Origin: G963663775 sp963663775 | GTDB taxonomy: Bacteria > Bacillota > Clostridia > Oscillospirales > Butyricicoccaceae | Length of the DNA stretch: 64,000 nt | Assembly (NCBI GenBank): GCA_963663775.1 | Contig: OY760624.1 | Coordinates: 992,001-1,056,000, forward strand | Reading direction: 5' to 3' | Part shown: in pieces, positions 17,368 to 26,368 of the stretch | Numbering within the stretch: position 1 is the stretch's first letter | How the letters are laid out: each line of letters begins with the position of its first letter | Program-made: the position numbers and the translations under genes | The notes under the pieces: model-generated | Database searches by the model: none | What the model was told of the DNA's origin: nothing | Seen by the model: the letters and a program-made list of their open reading frames with translations, nothing else

Positions 17368-19545
17368 TTAACTGAACATATTGGATAAATACGTTGCCGT
17401 CGAGTTGTAGCTTGATAGTGCGGTTTCCAGATTGGACATCTTCTCCCACAATGAATCACGTCTAGACTCATATCGATCCTGCAGCTCATCTATCTTATCT
17501 TCCAAGCTTGAAATCTCTAAAGACAGGGAGTTGGTCGTGTCATAGGACCCACCATCAATACCAGCTTCCAACACCAATAGACCGGTGCTGCCATAGCTGT
17601 CCTTTGCATAATCATCGCAAATATCTTCCAATGTAGTCGCAATGCCGCTAGTGGAGTCTGTAAACAGATTCTTCACCGATTCTGGGTCAGAGGACAGGGC
17701 TTCCCGCAGGGCATCTTCATCAATATATAAAATGCCTTGATCCTCATAGTCACCGGTTTCGATACCGATTTGATACAGCGCAAAGTTCGAGGAGGACGGC
17801 TTGGTATACATCAGCGAGCGACACGCCCCAAGAAACGAATCAATATTGGTGTCGCGATGCAGCAAACCTTCCTTCGCATTTTCATTCCAACTCTCAATCT
17901 GTGCTTCCGTCATCTCATCCTCTTGGTCAGAGGTCAACGGGTCATAGTCCAAATAGGTCTTGTCTGCATCAACATAGTTATAGAGTGATGTCAGCATTTC
18001 GTTATAGGATTCTACGAATGCTGTAATACCCTCTACAATGGAGTCAATATCCCGTGCGGTTGAAATCGTTTCTTCTCCACTGGTCAACGCATTGACCGTC
18101 ATCGTGACACCCTCAATAGTAAAGGTGTTGCTGCTTCGTGATGTGGTCACTCCGTTTATGGTGACTTGCGCATCCAATCCTTCAGCAGTTCCACTGCTTG
18201 CACCCAAAACCTTATTCAGAAAGCTTCCCGTCGTTTCTTCAAATGAAATGCTGTATGCCTTGCCTGTAGAATTCGCTTCCAACGTAAATGTGTCGCTGAA
18301 ACTGGAATAACTTAGGGTCACACCGGCATCACTGTCATTGACTTCGTTGATAAGACTGCTAACCGTAGTATCGCTATCAAAGGAGAAGCTAACGCCATTG
18401 ATTGTAAACTCTGAACCGGATGCATACCCCATTTCCGCCAATGTCTGCGAGGTATCAAATGCTGTTGTGGAACCTGCTGTAAGACCTAAGTATGACGCAT
18501 CGCTTCCATAAATCGAAAGGATATGTCCATCCTCACTCTGATAATCAGCACTCAACGCCAGAACCAATGCATCTCCATCATACGATGCTTCAATTGCTGT
18601 GCCAAACGCACTTTGCAAGGACGAAGTAACTGCATCGAGCAATGCAGCCGTTGTTACATCTCCGTTTGCATCTAACACCGGGTCAATCGTAATATCCTTT
18701 TGCACTCCGTCCAATTCGACAGTCATTGAAACACCTGCTGATGTATCAATGGAAGACGACCCTGTCAGCGTTTTTGCTCCCGTATCATCATCTGTATCAC
18801 TTACATAACTGGTCATGCCCGCAACTTCCAAACCAGAAGTTGTAGATTCTGTTTCATTCAGCGAAACGGAAGAACTCGAATCTGCTGTTGTCAGCACCAA
18901 AGAACCGTCATCCGTGCTTGCCGTAACATATGATGACAAGCCCTCATCCTCTAACGCACTATTGATTGCCGACACCAATCCGCTAGAAGAAGATACGCCA
19001 CCCAAATCCACTGTAACCGAAGTTGTGCTGCTATTCGCAGTGACATTAAACGTAATCACACGCTTAAATTGCTCTAATGCATCGCTGTCAATTGCCGTGC
19101 CAGTAATGGAGTAGGACGTACTCATTTTACTGCCGGTAACAGAAGCTGCCTCCGCCAATTGACTCACTTCAATGGTCATGTCGCCTTCACTTGCATTGCT
19201 AGACGAACTGACGATGGACACCGCACTGCTGGAAGATGTAGACGCCATCGTATCAAAAAAGTCTTCACTTGTTAAGTTGTTTTCTGTTTCTGCACCATAA
19301 GAACTATCCAAATATGAGCTAGAAAAATCATTGATGGTGCTGATGACATCGCGATACATTTCCTGTTTCCACTCTGTCTGCTGTTTTTCTGCTTCTTTTG
19401 ATTCTATTTTTGCTTTGATGCCGGACAGCATCTCTTCAACAACGCTGTCTGTATCCAAACCAGATGCAAGTCCTGTAATGGCGTTGCTGTTGCTCGCAGT
19501 CAACGAACCGCTGACGCTGTACGAACTTGATGAGTTGACATTCAT
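17368..19545 (-). CDS. fliD: Flagellar filament cap protein FliD
   Basis: Filament cap that promotes flagellin polymerisation. The N-terminal FliD_N domain contains ITGLASGLDTDSVVEEML and the C-terminal FliD_C domain covers about residues 470-715, ending in a coiled-coil region (EISSLEDKIDELQDRYESR) and a conserved NLETALSSYNSTATYLSNMF tail. At 725 residues it is at the long end of the family and unusually rich in Ser and Thr in the exposed middle, which may be glycosylated or simply variable. Confidence 0.93.
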   Translation of the reverse strand: MNVNSSSSYSVSGSLTASNSNAITGLASGLDTDSVVEEMLSGIKAKIESKEAEKQQTEWKQEMYRDVISTINDFSSSYLDSSYGAETENNLTSEDFFDTMASTSSSSAVSIVSSSSNASEGDMTIEVSQLAEAASVTGSKMSTSYSITGTAIDSDALEQFKRVITFNVTANSSTTSVTVDLGGVSSSSGLVSAINSALEDEGLSSYVTASTDDGSLVLTTADSSSSVSLNETESTTSGLEVAGMTSYVSDTDDDTGAKTLTGSSSIDTSAGVSMTVELDGVQKDITIDPVLDANGDVTTAALLDAVTSSLQSAFGTAIEASYDGDALVLALSADYQSEDGHILSIYGSDASYLGLTAGSTTAFDTSQTLAEMGYASGSEFTINGVSFSFDSDTTVSSLINEVNDSDAGVTLSYSSFSDTFTLEANSTGKAYSISFEETTGSFLNKVLGASSGTAEGLDAQVTINGVTTSRSSNTFTIEGVTMTVNALTSGEETISTARDIDSIVEGITAFVESYNEMLTSLYNYVDADKTYLDYDPLTSDQEDEMTEAQIESWNENAKEGLLHRDTNIDSFLGACRSLMYTKPSSSNFALYQIGIETGDYEDQGILYIDEDALREALSSDPESVKNLFTDSTSGIATTLEDICDDYAKDSYGSTGLLVLEAGIDGGSYDTTNSLSLEISSLEDKIDELQDRYESRRDSLWEKMSNLETALSSYNSTATYLSNMFS

Positions 19546-19697
19546 ATACTACACCTCCGAATACGCAAAAAGCGTGTGCATTTGCTGTTTGTTTTCTAAA
19601 TTAGTTATCCGCTCTTTCTTCGCAAATGAAAGAACGTGTGCCACCTTTTCTGCCAACGGAAGCAATCCCTCCAAATGGTGCGGCATCGCCCCAAGTT

Positions 19698-20177
19698 CTA
19701 AATCTTTGTTTCCCGACTCTTGCGAATGGCGCCGCTGTTGGTGCCAGTGCGCACCGCCTGCCCATATCTGCCGGCAACTACTGAACTGCTGGTATTGAGC
19801 GTTTGTATTTGCTCCCGTGTCCGAATCTGCTCCAACTCAATCCGCTGCCGAATCCCATCTTGATTTTTCAGCACGCGGCGTGCCACCGCTCTAGTTTCCA
19901 ATGCCTTATCAAAGATGGTGCCCAGTTCGTCTTCCACTTCTCCTCGATTGCAGCGATTATACACTGCTTCACACACCATTGGCTCCAACCCGCTGCACAG
20001 CAATTCAATGCGCTCATCCAGCTTCTGCATTTTGTTGACCAGTGCCTGCCGTTTTCCGATGCTGTGTTGTAATTCTTCTATCGGAATGCGATACATGCCA
20101 TCTGAAATCTGTTCAAATTGCAGCAACAAATCTTTCTTTTCTTCTAACAATCGAATAATTTCTTCTTTTTCTGTCAT
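19698..20177 (-). CDS. Putative flagellar export chaperone (FlgN/FliT-like)
   Basis: A 159-residue, mostly helical protein with heptad-like charge patterns (residues about 5-60 and 85-125) and a Ser/Gly-rich polar tail. It is located just upstream of fliD, where FliT/FlgN-type chaperones usually lie. The tail SSSVVAGRYGQAVRTGT resembles the end of FlgN proteins. A separate, better FlgN candidate precedes flgK, so this one may serve FliD. The family call is an inference from size, composition and place. Confidence 0.55.
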   Translation of the reverse strand: MTEKEEIIRLLEEKKDLLLQFEQISDGMYRIPIEELQHSIGKRQALVNKMQKLDERIELLCSGLEPMVCEAVYNRCNRGEVEDELGTIFDKALETRAVARRVLKNQDGIRQRIELEQIRTREQIQTLNTSSSVVAGRYGQAVRTGTNSGAIRKSRETKI

Positions 20178-20270
20178 CTTTCGCCTCTCTCACGCACTGT
20201 AAAACCGTCCCTGCTCCGCCAGTGCCAAAATATCAGGTCTTTTCTGTGCATTCCTTTCGTGGTATCATAA

Positions 20271-20323
20271 AGGAAAACCCATCTGCACGAAGCTTTCGTG
20301 CATGGACATAAGGAGGTTTTCCT
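20271..20323 (+). promoter_or_regulatory. Nested hairpin pairing with the ribosome binding site of the PilZ-like gene
   Basis: AGGAAAACC (20271-20279) is perfectly complementary to GGTTTTCCT (20315-20323), which ends at the base before the start codon and includes the last GG of the SD AAGGAGG (20310-20316). Inside it TGCACGAA (20284-20291) pairs with TTCGTGCA (20295-20302). Three GGA motifs (AGGA, TGGA, AGGA) fall in this 50-base leader. A weak -10 (TATCAT, 20263-20268) is just upstream. Translational control, possibly by CsrA, is inferred. Confidence 0.6.
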
Positions 20324-20995
20324 ATGCTCGCACCCCACACCGCCCTCACGTTTCCCGCCAAGCTATACACCATGGAAGGGGAACTCCTAGCCGAGGGGGA
20401 AAGCACCGTTCTGCAGTCCGACAAGGCAGTCAGCTTTGAATGTGATTTTGTCCCGCTCTATCCGATTGGCACACCCCTCGTGATTGAACGCATCTATAAC
20501 AATGTTCCCGTACATCGTTTCTGGGGGCAAGTTTTTTTGTCCAGCAAAACCCATATGCGGCTCATTTCTGTTGAAGACCTGCTTTTGCCGGGTGCTGAAT
20601 ATCTGTACTGCGGCAAAATGGCATATCCCGCCGTTTTAACCCCATACACACCGCTTTTAAAGCCATCCAACCTGCGTGTTCCGTTTTTGAAAAAGAGCCC
20701 CTTCACGCCGCCTTCTTATCCGGCACTGATTGTCGAGATGAACAATCATTTTTTAGAATGCCAATTGGATTTGCAGCCGGAGGATTCCGATCTGCTTTCT
20801 GTTGACCAGATTCTCACATTGAATACCTTAGGTGCTCTGCCGATTGCGCCCACCACCGTTTGTGTCGAGCAATGCTTTGCCTTCGGCGATTTATGCAGCT
20901 GTATCCTGCGATTTACCAATTTAGACCTCAATGAAAAATCTACGCTCAAACAATATTTGATTGCGCATATGCAAGCGCATTATAAGCTATTTTAA
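20324..20995 (+). CDS. Unknown protein with PilZ-like C-terminus, opposite to the flagellar operon
   Basis: A 223-residue soluble protein, the only plus-strand gene inside the flagellar cluster. The start has AAGGAGG seven bases upstream. Two beta-rich halves can be seen: about 8-100 and about 125-223. The second ends ILRFTNLDLNEKSTLKQYLI followed by AHMQAHYK, the strand-plus-helix ending typical of PilZ domains, and the first half has the PIGTPLVIERIYNN style of the YcgR N-terminal domain. The c-di-GMP motifs RxxxR and D/NxSxxG are not visible, so it is either a degenerate PilZ protein or unrelated. It overlaps the 3' end of csrA by nine bases, tail to tail. Confidence 0.6.
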   Translation: MLAPHTALTFPAKLYTMEGELLAEGESTVLQSDKAVSFECDFVPLYPIGTPLVIERIYNNVPVHRFWGQVFLSSKTHMRLISVEDLLLPGAEYLYCGKMAYPAVLTPYTPLLKPSNLRVPFLKKSPFTPPSYPALIVEMNNHFLECQLDLQPEDSDLLSVDQILTLNTLGALPIAPTTVCVEQCFAFGDLCSCILRFTNLDLNEKSTLKQYLIAHMQAHYKLF

Positions 20996-21238
20996 GCCGC
21001 TCAATTGCTGGGTTAATTTCCGCAGCTCCTCGTTTGGACTTTCTTGATTGGCCGACTGCCGATTACTGACCACGGTTTGGTATAGCTCCTGCCGCCAAAT
21101 TCTGCAGCTTTTAGGTGCCGTGATGCCCAACCGTACCTGTCCGTTTGTCAATTCTGTCACCTTGATTTCCATCGGCTCTTCTTCGCCTTCCATCTCGATG
21201 ATGAGTGAATCGTCTAATTTTCTGGTTAAAATCAACAT
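20987..21238 (-). CDS. csrA: Carbon storage/translational regulator CsrA
   Basis: Small RNA-binding dimer that represses translation by covering ribosome binding sites; in Firmicutes it targets flagellin mRNA and is antagonised by FliW. The core MLILTRKLDDSLIIE, then VRLGITAP and R-x-x-x-EL is canonical. At 83 residues it has the longer C-terminal tail seen in Gram-positive CsrA, which in other species supports FliW contact. It follows fliW by five bases and converges on the PilZ-like gene. Confidence 0.96.
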   Translation of the reverse strand: MLILTRKLDDSLIIEMEGEEEPMEIKVTELTNGQVRLGITAPKSCRIWRQELYQTVVSNRQSANQESPNEELRKLTQQLSGLK

Positions 21239-21243
21239 TGCAA

Positions 21244-21669
21244 TCAGTCCTCTCCTTTCATCAGCGGAAATCGAATCGGATAAGACTGTTCCAACACAAC
21301 CTGTGCCGCCAATCGGCTTTCTTCACAGATAATAATCGGACTTTTCAGGTTTACGGTTGCCTTGGAAAATTCTTTGCCAATGGAAGTGAGCACCCAACAG
21401 GTATATTCGCCAGTGCCTTCCAAAAGTGCATCCGTCTGCTCTGGCAGCATGGGCACATATTGTTCCTGCAGTTCACTGGGGTCAAACAGGATAAAGCATA
21501 GTCCCTGCTCCTCGGTCGACTGCAGCCACACAAACCTGTCTCCCATACTTTCATCGACAATCATCACAAATGTCCGATATTGTTCAAATCCAAGTATGGG
21601 TTGGCGAAAGGTAATCACTGCATCTTCCGACATCTCAATTTCACCAAAATCTCTGGTTGCAATTTTCAT
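21244..21669 (-). CDS. fliW: Flagellar assembly factor FliW
   Basis: Protein partner of CsrA and of flagellin. The 141-residue form starting at the ATG 21669 (SD TAGGAGCG) begins MKIATRDFGEIEMSEDAVI, as in the family; an upstream in-frame start at 21714 would add 15 unlikely residues. The middle has ILGFEQYRTFVMIVDE and the end SPIIICEESRLAAQVVLEQ, then YPIRFPL. Immediate linkage to csrA supports a working FliW-CsrA switch. Confidence 0.95.
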   Translation of the reverse strand: MKIATRDFGEIEMSEDAVITFRQPILGFEQYRTFVMIVDESMGDRFVWLQSTEEQGLCFILFDPSELQEQYVPMLPEQTDALLEGTGEYTCWVLTSIGKEFSKATVNLKSPIIICEESRLAAQVVLEQSYPIRFPLMKGED

Positions 21670-21884
21670 GTGATTCGCTCCTAATTTTATAATTTCCCCA
21701 CATTTGGACAGCAAGGCGGGTATGTGTTTTCACATATCCGCCTGTTTTCCTTGTCTACATCTCATTTACCTGCATCCATTCCGCCGAATCGGCACACAGC
21801 CTCAAACAGCGCTTGTGTACCCTCTACTCGTGTTTTACATGCAGGAAAAATATCCCTATCCCCAAAAGCACGCCGCCGCCTGCA

Positions 21885-22502
21885 TCAAACTGCGACCTGT
21901 TCTTCCTTATAATTGGGGTCTCCGCTTGGCGGAAAATACAGCGGTCCGCCCAAATATTCAATATCGACACGTGCATGCTGCAAAATTTCAAGATGCACCT
22001 CGCCGGGAATATAGTTATATTCCGGGTCTTGCACATCCCAATTGACTTGCAAATCACCCGGTTGGTATTCCAAATCCACACTGCCGGGCTGCCATGTAAT
22101 TTCGGTACCGCTATCCGGCAAAAAGGCGGTATACGGTGTCCCGCTGTTGGATTGGGAAAACATTTTTTGCCGCATAATATCCGGAATGGTGACCTGTTGG
22201 TCGATTCTGGACATCTGCTTGCCGGTATCTACATAATCTTGTGTTGTTTCTGCAATCGATTGCTTGCCTTTTTCCGCAGACTGCGCAACCAAATCGCTGC
22301 TGTTTGCAAACCCCAAGGACCGTCTTGCCTGATACGAATCATATTGCGCCGTGGTGGGGGTTGTTTGAATGTTCATCTGTGCGTCTGTCTTTTGCATCTC
22401 TGGAGTAGGCTGAAAATCCTGACGAATTTCTACTTGTGCATGCTGTATTTTCAGCTGATATTCCACAGGAACAATTGTAATATCTAATAATTGCGAAATC
22501 AT
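21885..22502 (-). CDS. DUF6470 (YviE-like) flagellar-locus protein
   Basis: A 205-residue protein of the YviE/DUF6470 type that lies between flgL and fliW in many Bacillales and Clostridia; function unknown. Visible features are LKIQHAQVEIRQDFQPTPEM near the N-terminus and a Trp/Pro-containing C-terminal repeat of short strands, such as ITWQPGSVDLEYQPGDLQV and IPGEVHLEILQHARVDIEYL. No signal peptide or membrane helix. About 215 gene-free bases separate it from fliW. Confidence 0.85.
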   Translation of the reverse strand: MISQLLDITIVPVEYQLKIQHAQVEIRQDFQPTPEMQKTDAQMNIQTTPTTAQYDSYQARRSLGFANSSDLVAQSAEKGKQSIAETTQDYVDTGKQMSRIDQQVTIPDIMRQKMFSQSNSGTPYTAFLPDSGTEITWQPGSVDLEYQPGDLQVNWDVQDPEYNYIPGEVHLEILQHARVDIEYLGGPLYFPPSGDPNYKEEQVAV

Positions 22503-22573
22503 ACCCTACACCTGCCTTCCATGCTTACTATCCCGTTGCGAATCCCATATAAATGCTTGGAACATCTGCGCTG

Positions 22574-23596
22574 TTATCCAATATAATCCATCAGAGAGGT
22601 CGGCAGCAAACTTGCACCCACTGCCAACACTGCTTTCAGCACATAATCGTTCAGCGATTGATTGGTTGCCTCTTCCGCATCATCGATGCCAATCAAATTG
22701 CTGATGCGAGTGTTGTAATTATCCGACAGCAATTCCAAGCGGCTTTGTGCTCGCTCCAGCACATTTTGCTTCACACCAACATCTGTCTGGGTGATTTGCA
22801 CAACCTCCTGCAGCTCGCCTAGCTGGTTATTATAAGTTGCCATGTCCTCGGTATCGCCGTTTTCAACCGCTGTTTGCAGCTCTGTCAACACATTGATAAT
22901 GTTATTGGAAATGCCCGCGGAATTTGTGCCGCATCCGAACACATCCAATCCAGAATATGTTACGCACAATGCACTGCCATCTTCCACTTGATTTCCCGTC
23001 ATCGCAATGCCGTTGCCAATGTCGATATACATGCTATCATTCATTGGAACATCTACTCTGTTGTTGCTGGAATCCAAGTAATAATAGCCATCCGAATCTT
23101 GCTCAATATCATCCACGGCAATGCCGTTATAGGATAAATAGCCATTGCTGTCCAATGTAAACGGCGCACTGGAAGCATTGGTGCCACCAAACAAATATTT
23201 CCCGCTGTATTGCTGGTTCATCAGCGTCACAAGTTCATCCTTCAACTCACCGATTTGCTCTGCAATCGCACTATATCCAGTGTCACCCGTGGTCTCCGAC
23301 TGTGCCTTCACCATCAATTCTGAATGGATTTCGGTTAAAATATCGTTATAGGTAGACAGCGTGTCTTCCGTTGTGCCCACTTCTTCCGTATATCGCTCGA
23401 CATTTTCCAATTGTGCGTCTACTTTATATTGTGCGGTGCGTGCCTTTAGCAGCTGCGAACTGCTGGAAACATTCTCTGATGCAGAGGTAAAGCTATATCC
23501 CGATGCAATTTTTGCGTTGGTTTCTGCATAATTAGAATATGCTGTATTGTATTGCTTCAGATAATTTCTGCTAATCGAGCGGTTTGTAACTCTCAT
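22574..23596 (-). CDS. flgL: Flagellar hook-filament junction protein FlgL
   Basis: Second hook-associated protein (HAP3). The N-terminal flagellin-like helix is MRVTNRSISRNYLKQYNTAY, and the middle keeps DELVTLMNQQYSGKYLFGGT, the FlgL signature. The C-terminal helical part runs about residues 255-315. I start at the ATG 23596; an in-frame GTG nine bases earlier is less likely given SD spacing. flgK lies upstream with a 43-base gap. Confidence 0.93.
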   Translation of the reverse strand: MRVTNRSISRNYLKQYNTAYSNYAETNAKIASGYSFTSASENVSSSSQLLKARTAQYKVDAQLENVERYTEEVGTTEDTLSTYNDILTEIHSELMVKAQSETTGDTGYSAIAEQIGELKDELVTLMNQQYSGKYLFGGTNASSAPFTLDSNGYLSYNGIAVDDIEQDSDGYYYLDSSNNRVDVPMNDSMYIDIGNGIAMTGNQVEDGSALCVTYSGLDVFGCGTNSAGISNNIINVLTELQTAVENGDTEDMATYNNQLGELQEVVQITQTDVGVKQNVLERAQSRLELLSDNYNTRISNLIGIDDAEEATNQSLNDYVLKAVLAVGASLLPTSLMDYIG

Positions 23597-23638
23597 TGCC
23601 GACACACCTTCCTTCCTTTAAAATTATCCATTTTAATA

Positions 23639-25183
23639 CTATACCGCCATGCCATTAATCAGCACATCCAGCAATTCGTCCATCACAGTCATCACACGTG
23701 CCGCTGCCGAATAGACCTTCTGATAGGTCAGCAGATTGGTGGTTTCTTCGTCTTGGCTCACAGCCGAAACCTCATCTCGCGCATCTAGATAATCATCCGC
23801 CACTTCGGACGCCGTGTCAGAAAGACCTTCCTGCACGCTGATGTCATCCGCCAGCACGGTGACATAATCGTTCACATATTCCTCCATTGTTCCGGTGAAT
23901 TTCTCACCAAAGGAGGTAAATGTGTAATCATCGCCGGTCAGCGCAGTTGCCATTTGCAGTGCATAGGAATAATTCGCCTCATCTTCGCTGAAAATGAAAT
24001 AGCTTGCGCCCGCCGTGGTCCACTCGTCGCTAATCGCCAAATTGTCTGCTGTCACCGTTGCAGATGCATTGACAGTGCCGTCCGATTGTGTTGCACCCAG
24101 CAGGGTTTTGTAAACGGTATTGCCGCCGGCATCTGTTACAATATCGCCATTGCTGTCTGTTTCGGGAATGATGTTATTGACTACATCTGCAATTGCAGAT
24201 GCCAGTGTATCAATCCGGTCTTGATAGTATAAAAAGCCTTTTTGCGCCGTTTCTTCGCTCTCTTGTGCATTGTTGCCTCGTCCGTTGATATATTGCAAAT
24301 CAGACAGCAGCGCACCGCTTTCCACGCCCACACTGTCGCCGCTTTCCAGCCATTTTAGCGAAACCGTGCCGTTGGTATTCTCCTGCAAATACATAGAGCT
24401 GCTTTTTTCACCGCTGACAGCCGTATATCCGGCAACATCCACATCGCAAGTGCCATCGTCATATTCTGTCACGCTAATATCACAATAGCCTGCCAATTCA
24501 TCCAGCAGCAAATTCCGCTCATCCATCAATTCATTATCGTAAAAATACGTATTGTCTGAGGTCTGGGCATATGCCGCCGAATCCCCCATCTCCTCATTGA
24601 TGCTTGCAATGTTCTGCAAAATCGTATTCACACGGTCAGCCACCGTTTGTGTGCTGGAAATAGCATCCTCTCGGGCGGTTGCCAACGCACTGCTGACATT
24701 GTTAATCGTCGCCACCAAACCCTGCATGGAAGTATACACCACGTTGGCCTGTGTCTGCGAGGTCGGGTCAGAGGTATAATCGTAAAGGCTCTCGTACAAA
24801 TCCTCAATCGACCCTAAAATATCACTGGTGTCGGTCACATCCTCACCTGTGCCAAGTGCCGTCTGTATGCTTTCCAGCAACCCCTGCGATTCTGCATAAT
24901 AGCTGGCGGTAGAATATTGATTTCGAAACGCCGCGTCCAAATATACGTCACGTGTCTGTGATACCCCCAGCGTCGTAACGCCCTGCCCCGCCAAGCTGGT
25001 GGTATTGCTGGCAATACGACCGCTTGTGGTGGTTGTATAGTTGCTGACGCATTCCACACGCTGGCGGGTATAGCCCGTTGTGGTGGAGCCGTTTGCAATA
25101 TTATTGCCAACAATATCAATTGCTTTTTGCGCATAGTTCAGTGCACTTTTGGCGGTTTCATAGCCCATAAAAGTAGACCGCAT
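23639..25183 (-). CDS. flgK: Flagellar hook-filament junction protein FlgK
   Basis: First hook-associated protein (HAP1), 514 residues. The N-terminus AKSALNYAQKAIDIVGNNIA is the rod/hook family motif and the C-terminus ends with EETTNLLTYQKVYSAAARVM then TVMDELLDVLIN, typical of FlgK. Between them lie the FlgK helical segments (about 85-230) and a variable exposed domain. It follows flgN by 18 bases. Confidence 0.95.
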   Translation of the reverse strand: MRSTFMGYETAKSALNYAQKAIDIVGNNIANGSTTTGYTRQRVECVSNYTTTTSGRIASNTTSLAGQGVTTLGVSQTRDVYLDAAFRNQYSTASYYAESQGLLESIQTALGTGEDVTDTSDILGSIEDLYESLYDYTSDPTSQTQANVVYTSMQGLVATINNVSSALATAREDAISSTQTVADRVNTILQNIASINEEMGDSAAYAQTSDNTYFYDNELMDERNLLLDELAGYCDISVTEYDDGTCDVDVAGYTAVSGEKSSSMYLQENTNGTVSLKWLESGDSVGVESGALLSDLQYINGRGNNAQESEETAQKGFLYYQDRIDTLASAIADVVNNIIPETDSNGDIVTDAGGNTVYKTLLGATQSDGTVNASATVTADNLAISDEWTTAGASYFIFSEDEANYSYALQMATALTGDDYTFTSFGEKFTGTMEEYVNDYVTVLADDISVQEGLSDTASEVADDYLDARDEVSAVSQDEETTNLLTYQKVYSAAARVMTVMDELLDVLINGMAV

Positions 25184-25201
25184 CGCTCTTGAACCCCCTT
25201 G

Positions 25202-25675
25202 TTAAATCTTCTGTTCAAACGAGCTCCAATCCGCTCGCTTGGACTGCCCCGGTTTATATGTTGGGCTGCTGCTTGTTTTTTCCTGCACAAATCCGGCCTG
25301 CTGATAGACCCGCAATTCGGCTTGTGCCATTTTCAGCGCTTCTGCATTGCGTGTTTTTAACTGCTGCACCGTTTCCCGCAGTGCCGCAAGCAATTCCTGC
25401 AGCTGTGCCTTTTCCTGTCCTTCCGGCATCGCCGCCAGCATTTGGCTTGCGGTTTGTCCGCCAAAGCCTGCCTGCTCCTGTGCCGCCAGACGCTTGCGCT
25501 CCATATTTTCCAATTGCATAATCTGCGCCTGCTGTCCGCTGATGACACCTTCCAATTCCTTAGTATTGCGTTTGAGCAGTGCCTTTCGCTTGCTCTTTTC
25601 CGTTTCCAGCATGCCCCTGCACTGCTCCAGGCATTCCTGCGTCACCTGTAGATATGTCTGCATTTCCTTTTTCAT
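25202..25675 (-). CDS. flgN: Flagellar export chaperone FlgN
   Basis: Putative chaperone for FlgK and FlgL. The 157 residues are predicted long helices (about 5-60 and 75-125) rich in Gln, Glu and Lys, ending with the polar tail typical of Firmicutes FlgN (YQQAGFVQEKTSSSPTYKPG). Position between flgM and flgK is the standard FlgN place. Confidence 0.85.
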   Translation of the reverse strand: MKKEMQTYLQVTQECLEQCRGMLETEKSKRKALLKRNTKELEGVISGQQAQIMQLENMERKRLAAQEQAGFGGQTASQMLAAMPEGQEKAQLQELLAALRETVQQLKTRNAEALKMAQAELRVYQQAGFVQEKTSSSPTYKPGQSKRADWSSFEQKI

Positions 25676-25701
25676 GGTGCTCCTCCATTATGATATGCGC
25701 T

Positions 25702-26034
25702 TTAAGCACCCTCGCCGCTGGTGCGGCAAAGCATCGCCTGCGCAGTGGCTTGTGCAGACGTTGGACAGCCATCGTTTTGATATTTTGCCTTCAATGCTTC
25801 CAGCCGTTCGCTGGAAACGCCTGCGTCATATTGCACGGCATATTGCTTGGCTGTCGCATCCAGCTGTGCTTTGAAAGAAGCCTCCGCACTGATTTCAATT
25901 ACGTCTCCGCTTTCCGCTTTTCCCTGTGTGCTCACCGCAGCATAGTCGCTCTCGGTTTTTCGCATGGTATTCCCACCGTTGGTTACGCCACGAACCTTAT
26001 ATACATCATATATGCCCTTGAGTTCGATCATCAT
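25702..26034 (-). CDS. flgM: Anti-sigma-28 factor FlgM
   Basis: Inhibitor of the flagellar sigma factor, exported once the hook is complete. The 110-residue form starts at the ATG 26034 (SD GAGGG). The N-terminus IELKGIYDVYKVRGV is characteristic of Firmicutes FlgM. The sigma-binding helices correspond to VIEISAEASFKAQLDATAKQ and the SSERLEALKAKYQNDGC segment. The 30-residue extension after the Cys is longer than usual. It is the first gene of the flagellar cluster. Confidence 0.9.
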   Translation of the reverse strand: MMIELKGIYDVYKVRGVTNGGNTMRKTESDYAAVSTQGKAESGDVIEISAEASFKAQLDATAKQYAVQYDAGVSSERLEALKAKYQNDGCPTSAQATAQAMLCRTSGEGA

Positions 26035-26368
26035 CGGCACCCTCTTTTCCCAAAGTTCTATACAGCGTCTTGTACAGAAAGCCGGTTTTTCAGAAACTGA
26101 CCGGATTTTTCAAATGCGCTGATTGCTGTTTTTGCACTTTACAATATATTTATCCAATCTTTATGCGGAAAATGAAAGAGCAAAGAAAAAATTTTTATTG
26201 CGAAAGTGTCCCAGATATGCCAGAATTATTTTTACAGTTTTCAACAAAAAACGTGCTTATTGCTTTTCTCTCTGCTGCTTTTGTGATATTATTATAATTA
26301 TATAATTTTGTTTTCATCGGTCACTTCATGGCCGTAATTTGTGTGGCAGGAAGAGAGTGTATGTCATT
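26035..26368. other. Intergenic region between flgM and parA
   Basis: No gene seen in these 334 bases. The sequence is AT-rich near 26140-26320 and must hold the divergent promoters of the flgM operon and parA. Two related elements, GCCGGTTTTTCA (26081-26092) and ACCGGATTTTTCA (26100-26112), are directly repeated 19 bases apart and might be regulator sites. I found no convincing sigma-28 consensus. Confidence 0.5.

Noticed and set aside
26035..26368. Sigma-28 promoter for flgM
   Set aside because: I searched the minus strand by eye for TAAA-N15/16-CCGATA(T/A) and found no acceptable match.
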